From the NCBI RefSeq assembly GCF_002865645.1, contig NW_020194541.1, positions 475,181 through 539,180 of the forward strand: DNA of 64,000 nucleotides, read 5' to 3'. This stretch comes from Hyaloscypha bicolor E. Its lineage: Eukaryota; Ascomycota; Leotiomycetes; Helotiales; Hyaloscyphaceae. Shown here piece by piece: positions 13,346 through 26,312 of this stretch (the stretch's first letter is position 1; every line of letters begins with the position of its first letter). The notes beneath the pieces were generated by a model, which worked only from the letters and a program-made list of their open reading frames with translations, was not told where the DNA came from and ran no database searches. The translations under genes were made by a program, and so were the position numbers.

Positions 13346-16300
13346 TATTATTTTGGAAATAAAGAAAAAGAATAATAAAGAAGAAGATATTAAAGACTTT
13401 ATAAATATCTAGTTATTTTCTTTAAGAATTACTTTTATTTATATTAATAGCTTATTATTACTTACTTATAAAGTACCTCTTTATTTAAGTATTATAATCT
13501 AAATATAATTAGAGATTATTTCTTATTTAAAAAGAATTATTTTATATATTATTAATATTATATTTACTAGCTTATTATATTTATTTAGTCGGCTAAATAA
13601 AGTATAATAAAGTATAAACTATTTAAAAATAATATAATTAAGTTTTTTATATAAAATAAAATACTTTTTTAGCGAAATTAAAATATATTTAGAAAAGTAA
13701 TTAATTCTAGAAAGAAGTAAAAAGATATTAAAATAGCCGTATATAAGGCTAAAAGTTATAAGCCTAGAGAGATTACTTTTTATAAAATTACTAATTGCTT
13801 TTAATAAAAAGAGTAATATTAAAATATAAAGATATATATTAAAAGTTATAAATAATATTAACTTATAGCTTATATAAAAGTAAAAAGTAAACTATATTTT
13901 ACTTAAATAAAGTTATTATAATATAAAATAAGATTAGATATAGTTTATATATTATTACATTTAAATAAAAATAAGCCTATATTAACTCGAAAAAAGAGCT
14001 TAAAGTAAGTTAAAAGAAAAGTATTAAAGAATACTAATACTAAATCTATTACTAGATTTATTTTTAAAGAAATTATTTACTAATATAAAGTCTTTCTTAA
14101 ACTAGTTATAAATAAAACACCGGAAAATATTATTATTATTATTATAAATAAACTTATAAATATATATAGAATTCGCTATATTATAACTTTCGCTTTTAAT
14201 TTCTAAATTATTATAATAATAAAAAGGAAATATAAGCCTATAATTAGTATCTTAACTAAAGCTATAAAAGGCAATATTAATAATTGGGTTTTTTATCTTT
14301 TAGATATATTTTGGGCTAATTAAATTATAACTAAAATTATTATAAGTTATATATTCTTTTACTTAGAAAGAAATTAGAAGAGTTTCTTACTAATTAATCT
14401 AGAATATATTACTTTAATATAAAGTTTCTTTTACTTTTAATTTACTAGCTATATATATATAATAGCTAAAATAATAAAATTTAAATTTAAATAAAGTACT
14501 TTTAGTTATATATTATTTCTAGAAATATAAAAAGAAAGTATTTAATAATACTTATATTTTAAGGCTACTCAAATATTTTTTTATTAGAGATATTATTTTT
14601 CTTTATAATACTAGATTAAATAATAATTATTTAATAAAGCTTTATTATTATTAGAAAGAATTCTTTAAAATCTTTAAAGCTAGCCAGGCTATTAATACCT
14701 TTATAATTACGGAGTTAAATAATATTTTTCGAATAAAAACTATAGCTATTAGTTATTTCAAGAAGTTTATCTTTTATAATATTATCTCGAAAACCTTATA
14801 TAATTCTTATTACTAGAATAAAGAAATCTTAAAACGAATTTATAGCCTAATTTAAGAGGGTTCTAATATCTATTAGAAAGTATTATTTCTAGATACGGAA
14901 ATAGGGGCTTTAATAAAAAAGAACATTAAGTTAAACTTAGAAGATTAAATAGTAACTTAGAAAAAGAAATAAAAAAGAAAAAAAGAAATTATGAGAAAAG
15001 AGAATTATATTTATATTTTAGCTAAAGCAGATTTTATTATAATAATTAGGCCTAGGTAAGGCGAGTAAAAAAGAAGGGAAAAAAAGGTTTTTATAAAGCA
15101 ATTAGTATATATAAATAAATTATTTCTTATATTTATTTCTTTTTAGAAATTAAAAGTATAAAAAGTATATTAGAGAAGTAAAAAGAATATTATAAGGCTA
15201 ATTAATTAAAATTAGAGAAAAGTAAAAAATAAGAAGAATTTGAATTAATATAAAAGCATTTATTTATATATATAATAGTTATAAATGGGATTTTATAAGA
15301 GAAGGTTAATAAAAGATTAATGAGTTTAATTATTAGAAAATACTATAATTTTCTTAATTTATAGCCCTAGCTCTTAAAAACAATAAAGCAAGAAATAGCT
15401 AAAAGTAATATTTTTATTTAGCTTTATTTTATTAACCTTATTTAAAGCTCTTATATTCTTATAATAATCGGAACTTAGTAAAAAGAAAGCTTGCTTTTAT
15501 TAAAGGCTTATATATAAGAACTAGAAGTTAGAATTTATTATTATTAGAACTTGAATTCAAGTAAAAATTAAGGAAAAGAAATTACATAAAAGGAATATTT
15601 ATTTTTATAATATATTTAGAAATAATTTATATAAGTAGTAATATAGGAAATATACTAGTAATAAACCTTAAAATATTGAAATTTATTAGTATCTTAATAT
15701 TTTATATAGGCTTTATTATTAAAGTAATTAACTTTAAAGCCCTATATAGTTATTATATTAAGTTCTTGAGTATTAAATAAGTTATAATTATTATCTAAAA
15801 AGAAGTGCTTATTATTATAGTTATAAAGAATATAAAATACCTTAAAATAAGTACTAGAGCCAGAAATAAAGTTTATAATTATATAGAATAAGATTTATAG
15901 AAAATAAAGAATTATAAGAAGAGAATTATATAAAAATAAGGAGAGATATAACCTACTTATTTAATATTATAATATTATTAATTACTATTATAAGAAACTT
16001 ATATTAAAAAGAAATAATTAGAAGAATATTATTATTATTAGTTATAATAAAGCAAATATTAAAGAAGTAATTTTAAATAATAAGGAAGTAATAAAGAGAA
16101 GGGAAAAGGCTAGACAGAAATAAAGATAATAGAAAAAAGAGGTTATTATTAAAAGAAGAAGAAAATAGAGAGAAACTAGAATTATATTATAAGAAAATAA
16201 CTTCGATTTATAAGGAAAGAGAATAGAAATAGCTAAAAGCGGGAAATAATATAATAAAGTTATATTAAAAAAAAGAATAAGCTATTTTAGAAAAGAATAA

Positions 16301-18781
16301 AAGAAAATATTAAATAAAGAATTAAATAAGTAAAGGGGGCTAAAAGTGCATTTACTTAATTTATTATAAGAAGAATAGTCTCTAATATTACTATAGGGTT
16401 TTCCTTTTTTAGAAATAGCTATATAAAAATAATTTATAAATAATTTATATTAATATATTATTATTATAAAAGAAAAGAAGATTAAATGAAATATTAAATA
16501 AAGCCGAAAGAAAGGTTAAAAGTTAATATATTTAGTCTTATTATAAAAAGAATAATAAATTCCTATAAAAGAAAAAGAAAGAATCGAGAATATATAAAGA
16601 ATTAAGAAGCAAGAAAGATATATTAAAGGTTTTATTCTAGAAAAAAAAAAGTATTAAATATTTTAAATATTAAAAGAAGAGATTAATATTATTTCTTTTA
16701 GGCTATTTAAATACATTTTCCCTTTTTCTTTATAGTCTTTTATTAGTTATAAAAAGTATATATATAAAAGAAAGAGCTTGGAATTCTTATTTTATTATAA
16801 TTAGGAAATAATTATAAATAAAAGAAAGAAGCTATATAATAAAGTTTCTTTTTTCTTATATAAATATTATTATATATATTTTTTTTAGATATATAGGCAC
16901 TAGTTAAAAGATTATATAAGACTTTTATTTATATATATAATTAGTTTAATAAATATATTAACTTTTAGAGCTTCTTATTTTTAATTCTTTATTTTATTTT
17001 ATTACTAATATTAAAAGTCTTTAAAGTATTACTTCTATTATTTAGGCCCTTATCTTTTATTTTATTTATTTATATATATAATACGAAATTCATATAATAA
17101 TTAAATTTCTATTATAATAGAACTTTATAAATATATAATCTTAAAAGAAACTAAATATAAAGTAATTATACTTAGATATAAGAAATCGGATCTAGCTAAA
17201 TATAATTTAGTAATATCTTTTTAAAGTAATAATTTTTATTTTACTAAACTCAAGTTTATTTAGCTAAAGCATTTACTATTTATAAAGTACTTTATTTAAA
17301 AGCTTATAATATTATATATATATAATTTATTTCGAATCTTAATTAAATTTGCATTTATAATTTGCTCTTTAAAATTAATATATTTCTGAATATTTTCAAA
17401 CTTATATTATTACTTTATAAGTAAAAATTATATTAACTTTGAATTATAAGGTAATATTAAGAATATAAAGAGGTTATTAATAAGATTATATATCTTGGCT
17501 ATTTATAGTAATATTAGATATATAATAATTAATGAATATATTTAAGTTTTTTTTGGCTTATATACTTTATTTTATATATTTTTAAATATAGCTTATTTTT
17601 TATATATTAATTAGTATAAGAAATACTAATTAAATATAAGCTTATTACTTTGAAATTTAAGTTTATTACTTTGAAATTATAAAAGATTAATAATTAAGTA
17701 TATCTTAAATAAAAGCCTATACCTTAAAAACATTTACTAAATATACTTATATTCTTAATCTTGCCTAAAGTAGCTTTTATACTTATATTCTCGATTTTAT
17801 TTAGAGTGAATTTTATACTTATATTTTTAGTCTTACTTAGAATAGCTTTTATAAATATACTTTTAAAGAAAGGCAAATTAATTATACTCTAAAACTATTA
17901 TAAAAAATATATTTCTTTATTAGATAATATAAGACCCAAAAGCTCTTTAATTGTTTTATAGTCTTTAAAAGCTCTTTTTATTACTAGAATAGCAAGTATA
18001 AAAAGTATTAATTAATAAAATAAAAGTAAAGATATAAGACCTTTATATATTAAATATTTAGGCCTACTTATTCGAGATTAGTAAGAACCCTTATATTAAA
18101 AGGAAATAAGATATAAGATATAAATCTTTTATCTAATATTTATATTATATTCTTAATATCTCGAATTACTTTAATAATAAATTCTATATTTCTATATTTG
18201 TTTCGAAATACTTTAAAGGTAATATTCTATGTCTAGTTAATTTATTAAGTATAGAAAAAAGGCCAAGAGAGACTTTTATTTTATAATATAAGTTATAGCT
18301 TGAGTTTGCCTAGTAGCTAGACTTAATATACTTGCTAATTTGTATTAAAAAGCAAATAATAACTAAGGTATTTATTTAATCCAATACTTTTGTTTTAAGT
18401 AATTTATAAAGATACTAATTCATTAATTATATTTATCTCCCGAGATAAAGAAAGTAATTTTTAATAGTATATCTTTATAGCTATTTACTTATATATATCT
18501 CTATTGCCTTTAGTAGCTTTTTATTAATAAACTATATATAGTTAGCTATATTTAGAATTCAAGTAATAAAACTAAAGTATAATTATATAATATAGGACAA
18601 GGCATATTAATTTGATTTGGCCTATTAAATTTGGAGATATTACTAACTTATACTTCTTTTACTAACTAGCTATAAAGTTTTTCCAATATATAATAACTAT
18701 ACTAATTGCTATATTAAGATTGACTTCTTTATTGGGGTTATTAGCTTCGAGGCTATTAATATTAAAAGCTATATATTATAT

Positions 18782-18850
18782 GAATTCTTTTAATAACTCG
18801 AGGTTAGTAGCGAGATACTATACGAATTCTTTCGGCAGCTCGAGGTCAAG
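18782..18850. repeat. Two diverged copies of a 22-bp motif
   Basis: The motif GAATTCTTT......CTCGAGGT occurs at 18782 and 18824. The first copy has TAATAA where the second has CGGCAG, a difference compatible with selective C to T and G to A mutation of one copy. Confidence 0.4.
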
Positions 18851-19324
18851 ATTAATGCCTATATTAAACTTTCCTTTAACTAATTTATTTAATTAGTTAA
18901 GAGCCATATATAATTAAAAAGATGTAACTCATTAATGCCAATTGGCTACTTGCTTCTTATAGGCCTTTCGAGTTTTGGGTTCAAGATAGGTTTGAACTTT
19001 AGAGTCATTAATATGTACTTTATTCTTCTCGGACCCTTTCTGTCAAGCTCTTTCAAGAAACTCCTTAGGGTCCTTTGGCTAACTCATCTTTATTAATTGG
19101 AACAGCTCCTAGGAGGACGATGTGACGCGAGTGAGTGATAAGCAAGCAAATTTGGAGGAGCGGATGAAGAAGTTGTCGAGTAGGTGTGGTGGGGGGAAGA
19201 AGGTATACGAAAGAAAGAGTAAAGGTTTGGGAGGGGGCGTGAGGGCAACATTCTCCTTGGGAAAGAGTCAGGGCCATGCTATGGTGAGAAGAATCTGCCT
19301 AGAGAGATTGAAGGATGTATTTTT

Positions 19325-19335
19325 GGGGGGGGGGG
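19325..19335. repeat. G11 homopolymer
   Basis: Eleven consecutive G residues in otherwise ordinary sequence at the left edge of the host island. A second and longer run (G16) occurs at 28761-28776 on the other side of the transposon nest. Confidence 0.85.
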
Positions 19336-19509
19336 TCCTGTTTGGGTTCCCTAGGAGCCGACTTTGCTCCCCCTGAATATACTCGTGTAGAGTTGACAAC
19401 TTTGACGCGGCAGAACCGAATAGTAAGCAAATTATGATTGGTCACTGGAAGGGAGAGGGAACGTGACTGAGCAACTTGAGCAGAGGGTGAGGCGAGGGTG
19501 AGTAGCGCC

Positions 19510-19910
19510 TGAGCAGAGCGGCGATGCTGACTAACCGCGCTGGAAGCGAAGTCGAGAAATTTTCGTGTCAGATTACCGCTGAAATCAAACCACCGTCTAT
19601 CCTCCTTCGGCACAACATCTGTTATAGGATCAGCACCAGCGTCGTAGAAGACAATTTGGTAGAAAAAATCACCGTCCTTCATGAGCTGGAATTTGGCAAT
19701 CGCGCGTGCGTGTTTGGGAGTGTTCAAAGGGACATTATCTACTCCATGGTGAGAGGATTGTCATGTATATCGCAGCAGACAATCAGTCGCTTCATCTGAT
19801 ATGGTTTGAAGTCATTTTGGGGAGCGATGGGTGCTGGATTGTTGAAGACATTAGTTGGCTGAGGGACGAGATGGTCAGCGAGACTAGTGGGATGAATCCA
19901 TGTTATGACT
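19510..19910 (-). pseudogene. DUF2235-like gene remnant
   Basis: The minus strand reads MKRLIVCCD from an ATG at 19795, preceded in frame by a proline-rich stretch. This resembles the start of the fungal DUF2235 domain (alpha/beta-hydrolase-like, related to bacterial Tle1 phospholipases; usual start KRLIVCCDGTW). That frame stops at 19739-19741. A second frame (about 19760-19510) continues with NTPKHARAIAK and YQIVFYDAGADP, resembling the N.TR.ARAI and QIV.Y..G boxes of the same family. So a frameshift separates the two parts, and the reading frame after about residue 70 of the second part no longer looks like the family. I take it as a broken N-terminal fragment. The family assignment is from motif memory only; a search is needed to confirm it. 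Confidence 0.5.
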
Positions 19911-20050
19911 CTGTGATAGTAGTAAGATTATGTGTTCAAAGGAAGCTCAGTGTGTGTGAAGTTGCGAGTGAGGGAAGAAGGTAGTTTATCTTAAACACTT
20001 CTCAAAATCTCAACTCGCATTATGATCGTGATTTTCCGAGACAAATATTT

Positions 20051-20058
20051 ATTGCCGT
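20051..20058. repeat. 8-bp target site duplication, left copy
   Basis: ATTGCCGT lies directly before the CAGTG terminus of the hAT element and is repeated exactly at 27263-27270 after the other terminus. Confidence 0.9.
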
Positions 20059-21627
20059 CAGTGTGGGAAATGAGTTGAGTAGAGTAGAGCAGTGGGCCCT
20101 ACTCATATTCTACTCAAGTTTTTTTCTCACTACTCATACTCTACTCAATACTCTACTCAACTACTCTAGAATATTCTTGAGTAGTTGAGTAGTATGCACG
20201 TGATACCACACGTGACGTTACACGTGACAGGCTAACCTAATTAGGTAAGGCTCCGGGGTGGCCCGAGCCTAGCGCCACTGCACTGCCCAATCAAGTGGTA
20301 GCGAGGCTTGGTAGCGAGGTAGAACCTTCACGATACTTCCAGAACTACCATGGCTTACATATTATATTATATTACTAATATAAGAGCTACATATTAGAAA
20401 TTAAAGAACTAGAACCTCCGAAATATAGTATTTCTTTCTAATTAGAAGAATAATTAAGAAACCTTTAGAATATTAGAATTTTCTATAAGAACAGGTTGTT
20501 TTCCTCGAGTTCTCGCTTTTTTTATTTTTATAATTACTTATATATCTTTAATTATTACTCTCACAATAATACTTTATATTATAAATAGCTTTATATATAC
20601 TTTATATATACTTTATATACTCGAAAATATCTCAATAATCCTCGATTAAGCTTAATATAAGCCAAAATCACTCTGATTTTATATTAAAATCCCTTAATAA
20701 AGAACCTTTTCTCTTTAAAAAAGGATATTTAAAAAAGACTTCAAATCCAATTTAAGAGAACCCGGAAGACGCTCGTACTTGTACTATTAGGTACTTAGTA
20801 TAAGGCTGTTCGTAAGTTAATAATCTTAATTTTAATGGTTTTAATATTAATTAACTTTTTAGAAAAACTTGGCTAAATTAATAAATATACGGTCAAACAA
20901 GTAATTATTTAGCTCACTTTCGGAACTCACATAAATTTATTAATCTTAATACTCTTTCCGATAGTAGAAATAATAGTAAGTTAATTAATATTATTTAAAG
21001 AATTATTTACTAATTATTTATTAGGTAAAAGCGAAGCTTCTTCTTCTCAAATCTCTTAACCAACTATAAATAGTCTTTTTAATAGATAATCGGGCCAAAG
21101 AGAAGATAGCTTTACTATTAATTACTTTAAGAGATTATTATTAAGCTTTATTATTAGTAATAATATCTCTTTTCTAGTAGTTATTATTCCGAGCTTTAAA
21201 GTACTTTTAAAATATTTAAATTAGTAAGTACTTATATTATTATTATTATTATTATTATATAAGCTAATATTTTATAGTCAAGTACCGCCTTTATATAAGA
21301 AAACACTTAAGGACGAGCTTAATTTGAGCTATATAGAAAAGAGTTTAAATATTAAAGAAGAATTACAAGAGAATATTAATTCTCAAGAAACCTTTTCTAT
21401 TACTTTAGATACTTGAACAGGTATAAATCAAAAGGCTTTTCTTGGAATTACTATATAAGTTAATTAACTATTAATTATTAATTTTATTTTAGATACTTTA
21501 TAAATAAGGATTTTATATTAAAATCTTATTTATTAGTAATAAAAGACTTAAACGATATATACTCTGGTATTTATATGCTTTCTGTTTTATTAGAAGCTTT
21601 AAAACAATATAATATTGAATATATTAT

Positions 21628-21678
21628 TACTAGATAAGTAATATTACTAGATAAGTAATATTACTAGATAAGTAATAT
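21628..21678. repeat. 17-bp tandem repeat, three copies
   Basis: TACTAGATAAGTAATAT is repeated three times head to tail inside the degraded hAT transposase. It probably expanded after inactivation. Confidence 0.85.
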
Positions 21679-21940
21679 AATTATATTTTTATAATATAAT
21701 TACTAATATATTTTATTTAGTATTACTCGAGATAATACTAGCTCAAATAATACCTTATTAAAGGCTTTTATAAAGCATTATAATAAGCAAGGCATTAAAT
21801 TTTAAAGAGATATTCCTTATATAGCTCACATATTAAATTTAGTAGTTCAAGATATTTTAAAAGCTCTTATTAAGAACAATTACAATACTTCTTATTCTAC
21901 TGATTTATACAAGCAAGAAATAGAAGAACTTGAAGATAGA

Positions 21941-21978
21941 GAAGAAGAAGAAGAAGAAGAAGAAGAAGAAGAAGAAGA
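21941..21978. repeat. GAA trinucleotide repeat
   Basis: About 12 consecutive GAA/GAG triplets, in frame with the degraded hAT transposase, where they encode a poly-glutamate run between the HILNLVVQ block and the later transposase domain. Confidence 0.85.
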
Positions 21979-23543
21979 GCAAGTAACAAGTAAATTTCCT
22001 ATATAATTTATAAGAGATTTATTAATAGATTTTAGATTTATTAATTTAGAGAAAGGTTAGAAAGACTATTATAGGTCTTAAATATAACCAAGAAAACCGA
22101 CGATTAATAGAAGCTCAAATTAAAGCTTTTAATATAGAAAATGCTCGGTTCCCTTAACTTAGTAAGTAATAAATAATCTAATTATTAATTAATACTAATT
22201 ATTTATAGACCAAAAAACACAATGGCCTTTAACTTATAATATATTAAAGAACTTTTTATATATATATAAAGCTATTAAGGTTATTATTAATAGCTCTAAT
22301 TCGAAGGCTTTTAAAAATAAAAGTCTAGTTTTAACTAATATTAAAATTACTTATTTAAATAATATTTTAAATATAATTTCAATATTTGTTAAAGCTACTA
22401 CAAAGTTATAAGCCGAAAACTACTCTACTATATATTATATTATACCTGAGGTATATAAGATATATAATAAACTAGAGAATTTCAAAAAGGAATTTAAAGA
22501 AAGTCTTTTTTTAAATTCTTCTTATATTATTATTAATATTATACTAATATTTAATAGGATAAAGCATTTACAGATACTATTAATAAGGATATAGCTAAAC
22601 TTCGAAAATATTATCCTAAAACAGGCATTTTAGATAATAAAAGCAAAGCTTTATATTTAGCTCTTATTCTTGATCCTCGAATTAAATAAGAAGGATTAAC
22701 TAGTATTGGCTTATCTAGCGGTATGTCTTCGGATATATATAATAGATTAAAGACCGACTATAATATATAAGTAATCCCTTTAATTACTTTTTAATAAATT
22801 AATTAATAACTAATTTTATTTAGATATAAATATAATTATAATTTATCTCAAGCTAGATCCGATTCCTCGGATATTAATATGGCTGATTCCGACGAAGACG
22901 AAGACGATATATATATTACTAATAAGTCTTCTAATATAGAAGACGAATTAGTAACTTATTTAGAAGAAAAGAGAGAAGATAGGAAAGTAAGTAAATTTCA
23001 CTTAAATTTTATTAAATAACTATTCGGTATTCTCTTAATATTTTTATATATATTAGTACTAATATATATAGACTAAGCCCTTAGACTACTGGAAGTCTAA
23101 TGCCGCTAGATTCCCTGTTTTAGCTCTAATAGCTAGGAAATATCTAGGAATCCCGGCTTCCTCGGCCGTAGCGAGAGATTCTTCTCTCAAGGTGCTCTTA
23201 TTATGTCTAAATTGCGTAATAGACTTAATAAGAGTACGTTTGAGATTATATCTTGTCTAAAAAGCTGGGGGTTATTTAAAGATGAATTAGAAGAAGTAAA
23301 AAGAGACGAAAAAAAGAAGGAAAAGAAAGATTCTAAAGAGGGAAATTTGTTTTTTTATAGAAGAAAAGTAGTATTTAAGTAGCCTTATATAAGCTCTAGC
23401 TTAAATTATATAGTGCTGCTTAATAGGTACCTTATTTATTTATTAATAATTAAATGAACATTGATTTTCTACATTCACGTGACTTGCACGTGACTACTCT
23501 TGAGTAGTACTCTACTCTACTCTACTCAAGTACCATATTACGC

Positions 23544-23734
23544 TATTCACGCCCGTTCGTCAATACGAGCGGTTTACTAATCGGGCGCTACGATTAGTCA
23601 ATCGGCCTTCCGATTAATCAATCGTAGCTCCCATTGATTAATAGGAAATGGAATACGATTCGCAAGCCACAGTGAGTCCCAATTAATTAATAAGGGGGCC
23701 GATTGATTAATCGCATAATATTGGGGTTTCGGGG
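23544..23734 (+). repeat. Left TIR of Ginger-like element
   Basis: About 190 bp that is inverted and repeated at 26972-27181. The TIR contains several copies of a palindromic motif close to CGATTRATYAATCG. The right arm has about 20 bp more, equal to one extra copy of this motif. Differences between the arms are mostly C/T and G/A, with the left arm the more mutated. Confidence 0.85.
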
Positions 23735-24378
23735 CTGAGGAGGCTAAAACCCTTTAGTTCTCAGTATGTAATAATATATCCTTAAGACTAATGGCTGAAA
23801 CCCTTTAGTTCTTAGTATGTAATAGGGGTAAAGACACTTCTCCAGAGCTTCTAGATATGTATAGGGCCTCTGCTTCCTTTTTACTACCTAGATATAGTTC
23901 ATAGTACATAGTTTATAGTACAAGCACCTACTTTCCAAGTATAATTACTAATTCTATATACCTCCCAATTAATTACCTTATTTCTAATATTTCTCTTTTA
24001 ACCCTTCATTTATCTCTAGCCTTACGTATACCTCGTTAACGTGTCTATGGCTGAGCAGAGTAATATTTTGATATTACTATACCAGGAGCACGTTCCTCTG
24101 GCACTTAGTTTTTGCCCTCCCCTATTACTGAAGATCCTACTAATAATTAGTCCGCTAAAGACGAAGCTGCGTAGGATCAAAGGCTTGCTAAGGGCGGTAG
24201 TAGGAAAATTCTTACTACTAGGAAGCGTATGGATATTAGATAGTGGTTGCAAAATCCTGATGCTTTACTCCCTAGTGGAACAAAAGCAGAGAAGCGCTAC
24301 TAGGCTAATATTAAGTACGAATCCCAATTATACGAGCTTTAGGATAATTAGATATATTATAAGAAATACTATAATACC

Positions 24379-25174
24379 CAGTATATCAAATGATTAGATT
24401 AGATTAGATTAATAGGCATTAATCTAATCTAATCAAGGAAATTTACCATTAATCGATTATTAATTAATTAATTTAATTAATAGAGCACGTGACTAGACAC
24501 GTGATAGCGCTAGCCGTATAGGGAGCACGCTTTACCGTATTAGGGCTACGGCCACCTAGCGGCGGCCTGGGCCGCAGCTTACCAAGCTGTGAGGCATATA
24601 ATAGCAGGGTGAAGCACAAGTAGTCAAGGTAAGTAAGCTTTAGAGTGACGCTTGCAAGTGTAACTGATTTCCAAGAGTTGATTCTAACAAAAGACTAATT
24701 AATGCCCCTTTCCAAAGCTAGAAGCGTCTCCTTATATATTCCCTAGTGTTTAGCCAAGCGTGCGAAGACCTTTACTTAATTAGGAAATGCGATCCCATAC
24801 AAGCTTTACCCAAAATAGGAAACTAGATCCACGATATCTGATACTTGTTCATGCGCCATCACGTGCGCCCCTTATAGATAATCAGTTTATTATTATAGAA
24901 AAGAAGTAATTAGTTAGTTCTTGGCTTAATTTAGATTTTTTTATTATAATATTATTAGTTAGTTATAAGGTTATTTAATAATTAATAAGTAAAAGTAAAG
25001 AGAAAACTAAGAAAAGTCAAGAAATTCCGGTGCCACGTGATTAATCAAGTATTAATCAGATTAATCAAGATTAATTAATCTAATCTAATTAAAAAAAATC
25101 TGAATTACGTTAATTATAATCTAATTACATTAATTAATTAATTTGATTAACGTGATTAATCCTTTGACATACTG
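24379..25174. mobile_element. 796-bp non-autonomous hAT-like element (innermost)
   Basis: The left end reads CAGTATATCAAATGATTA and the right end, reverse complemented, reads CAGTATGTCAAAGGATTA. The flanking 8-bp sequences are ATAATACC (24371-24378) and ACGATACC (25175-25182), which differ by one C to T and one G to A, as expected if an 8-bp duplication was hit by RIP. Both ends have dense subterminal GATTAATC-type repeats and CACGTGA motifs. There is no transposase inside. Removing it rejoins the integrase reading frame of the host Ginger-like element. Confidence 0.75.
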
Positions 25175-26195
25175 ACGATACCCGCTGCAATGAGATTATT
25201 CCAGCCCGGTATACCCTTTGCTATAATAATACCTTTGAGATTTTGACTACTATTTATGAGAAATTAATATATATAGGTAAGTACCCCTTGAATTTACTAA
25301 TTTTTATACTAATAATCTATATAATAGCCTTTAATACTATATTTGAGTATGCAAGACGTATTTGGTATGGCCCATCCCGTAACGACCACGCTTGGATAAG
25401 TGCCCGCTATACTCACTGTAATAAGGAAAAGGCTCAGAAGAATCCTAAGGGGATTCTACCTATCCAATCTCATTATCCTGGCGAGCGTATGGTTCTGGAT
25501 TTAATGGATTTTCGTATAAGTGTTCCTTAAGTCATGTGATTTACCCCTATATTCCTGCATTTCCTGCATTTCGTGCGTTTTTAAGCTTTTCCTGCGATTT
25601 TCGCAATTCCTGCGATTTTCGTAAATTCCGAACCTTTTTATCCACACTTCATTAATACTATTATAGCATGATCGGGACAGAGAATATACGTGGATCTGGC
25701 AATTGAAATGCCACTTTTCCAAGTTCGTATGAATCCGTAGGCTTAAGACTAAGACTGCGGACGAAGCTGCGGACGAGCTTATCAAATGGCTAAATAATAA
25801 TGGGTATATTTCCATTTTAGCCTGTAATAATGGGGGTGAGTTTAAGGGGAAAGTGATTAAGATTTGCAAGAAGAGAGGGATAAAGATTTTTCGCGGACGA
25901 GCTTATTACCCTCAATCTCAGGGCTCTATTAAAGTAGTTAATCGAATCTTCAAAAAACGACTACGGGCCGTACGAGCGGATACTAGTATCTAATCGTGAA
26001 TATAGTTACTTCCTTTAATCGCATGGGTAATTAATACTATAGCTATATTAGCTCTTCCTAAGGGAAATACACTATACGAGGTCTGGTTTGGACGAAAGCC
26101 ACCTACTGATTTCCTAGACCATAAGGAGAGTGCTCGCCGCATACGTACGGCCCTAGGGGCCATAGGGTCTATGGAAGGTATTACTGAGAGTAGCG

Positions 26196-26312
26196 CTTCT
26201 GGAGAGGATAGAGAGGATGGAGAGGATGGAGAGAATGGAGAGAATGGAGAGAATAGAGAGAATAGAGAGAATGGAGAGGATAGAGAGAATGGAGAGGATA
26301 GAGAGGATAGCT
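26196..26312 (+). repeat. 9-bp minisatellite (GGAGAGAAT type), coding
   Basis: About 12 imperfect copies of a 9-bp unit encode an EDG/ENG/ENR-rich acidic stretch in the C-terminal part of the Ginger-like integrase. The longest ORF here on the opposite strand is only its shadow. Confidence 0.8.

Larger units (their letters stand above)
1..18985. repeat. RIP-degraded AT-rich block (left)
   Basis: About 19 kb of very AT-rich DNA in which CpA and TpG are nearly absent and TpA is abundant, as expected from repeat-induced point mutation (CpA to TpA on both strands). No ORF of gene-like quality is present; the one ORF of about 80 codons at 9420-9665 is low complexity. Reading through stop codons that correspond to mutated Gln codons recovers retrotransposon protein in two places, annotated separately. 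The rest is presumably older copies of the same repeats. The right edge near 19.0 kb is fairly sharp: base composition becomes normal within about 100 bp. Confidence 0.9.
20740..23345 (+). pseudogene. hAT transposase, RIP-degraded
   Basis: The plus strand, read through stops, gives the hAT order. SITLDTWTG-like sequence lies at about 21400. A block with DLN.IYSGIYML follows at about 21550. RDNTSSNNTLLKAF, then AHILNLVVQDILKAL, lies at about 21725-21870. The C-terminal dimerisation region at about 23080-23290 reads YWKSNAARFPVLALIARKYL, then GIPASSAVA, S.CSYYV.IA..L and KSWGLFKDELEE. Many frames are closed by TAA/TAG at former Gln positions. An acidic Glu run is encoded at 21941-21978. The gene cannot make a full-length transposase. 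Confidence 0.85.
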
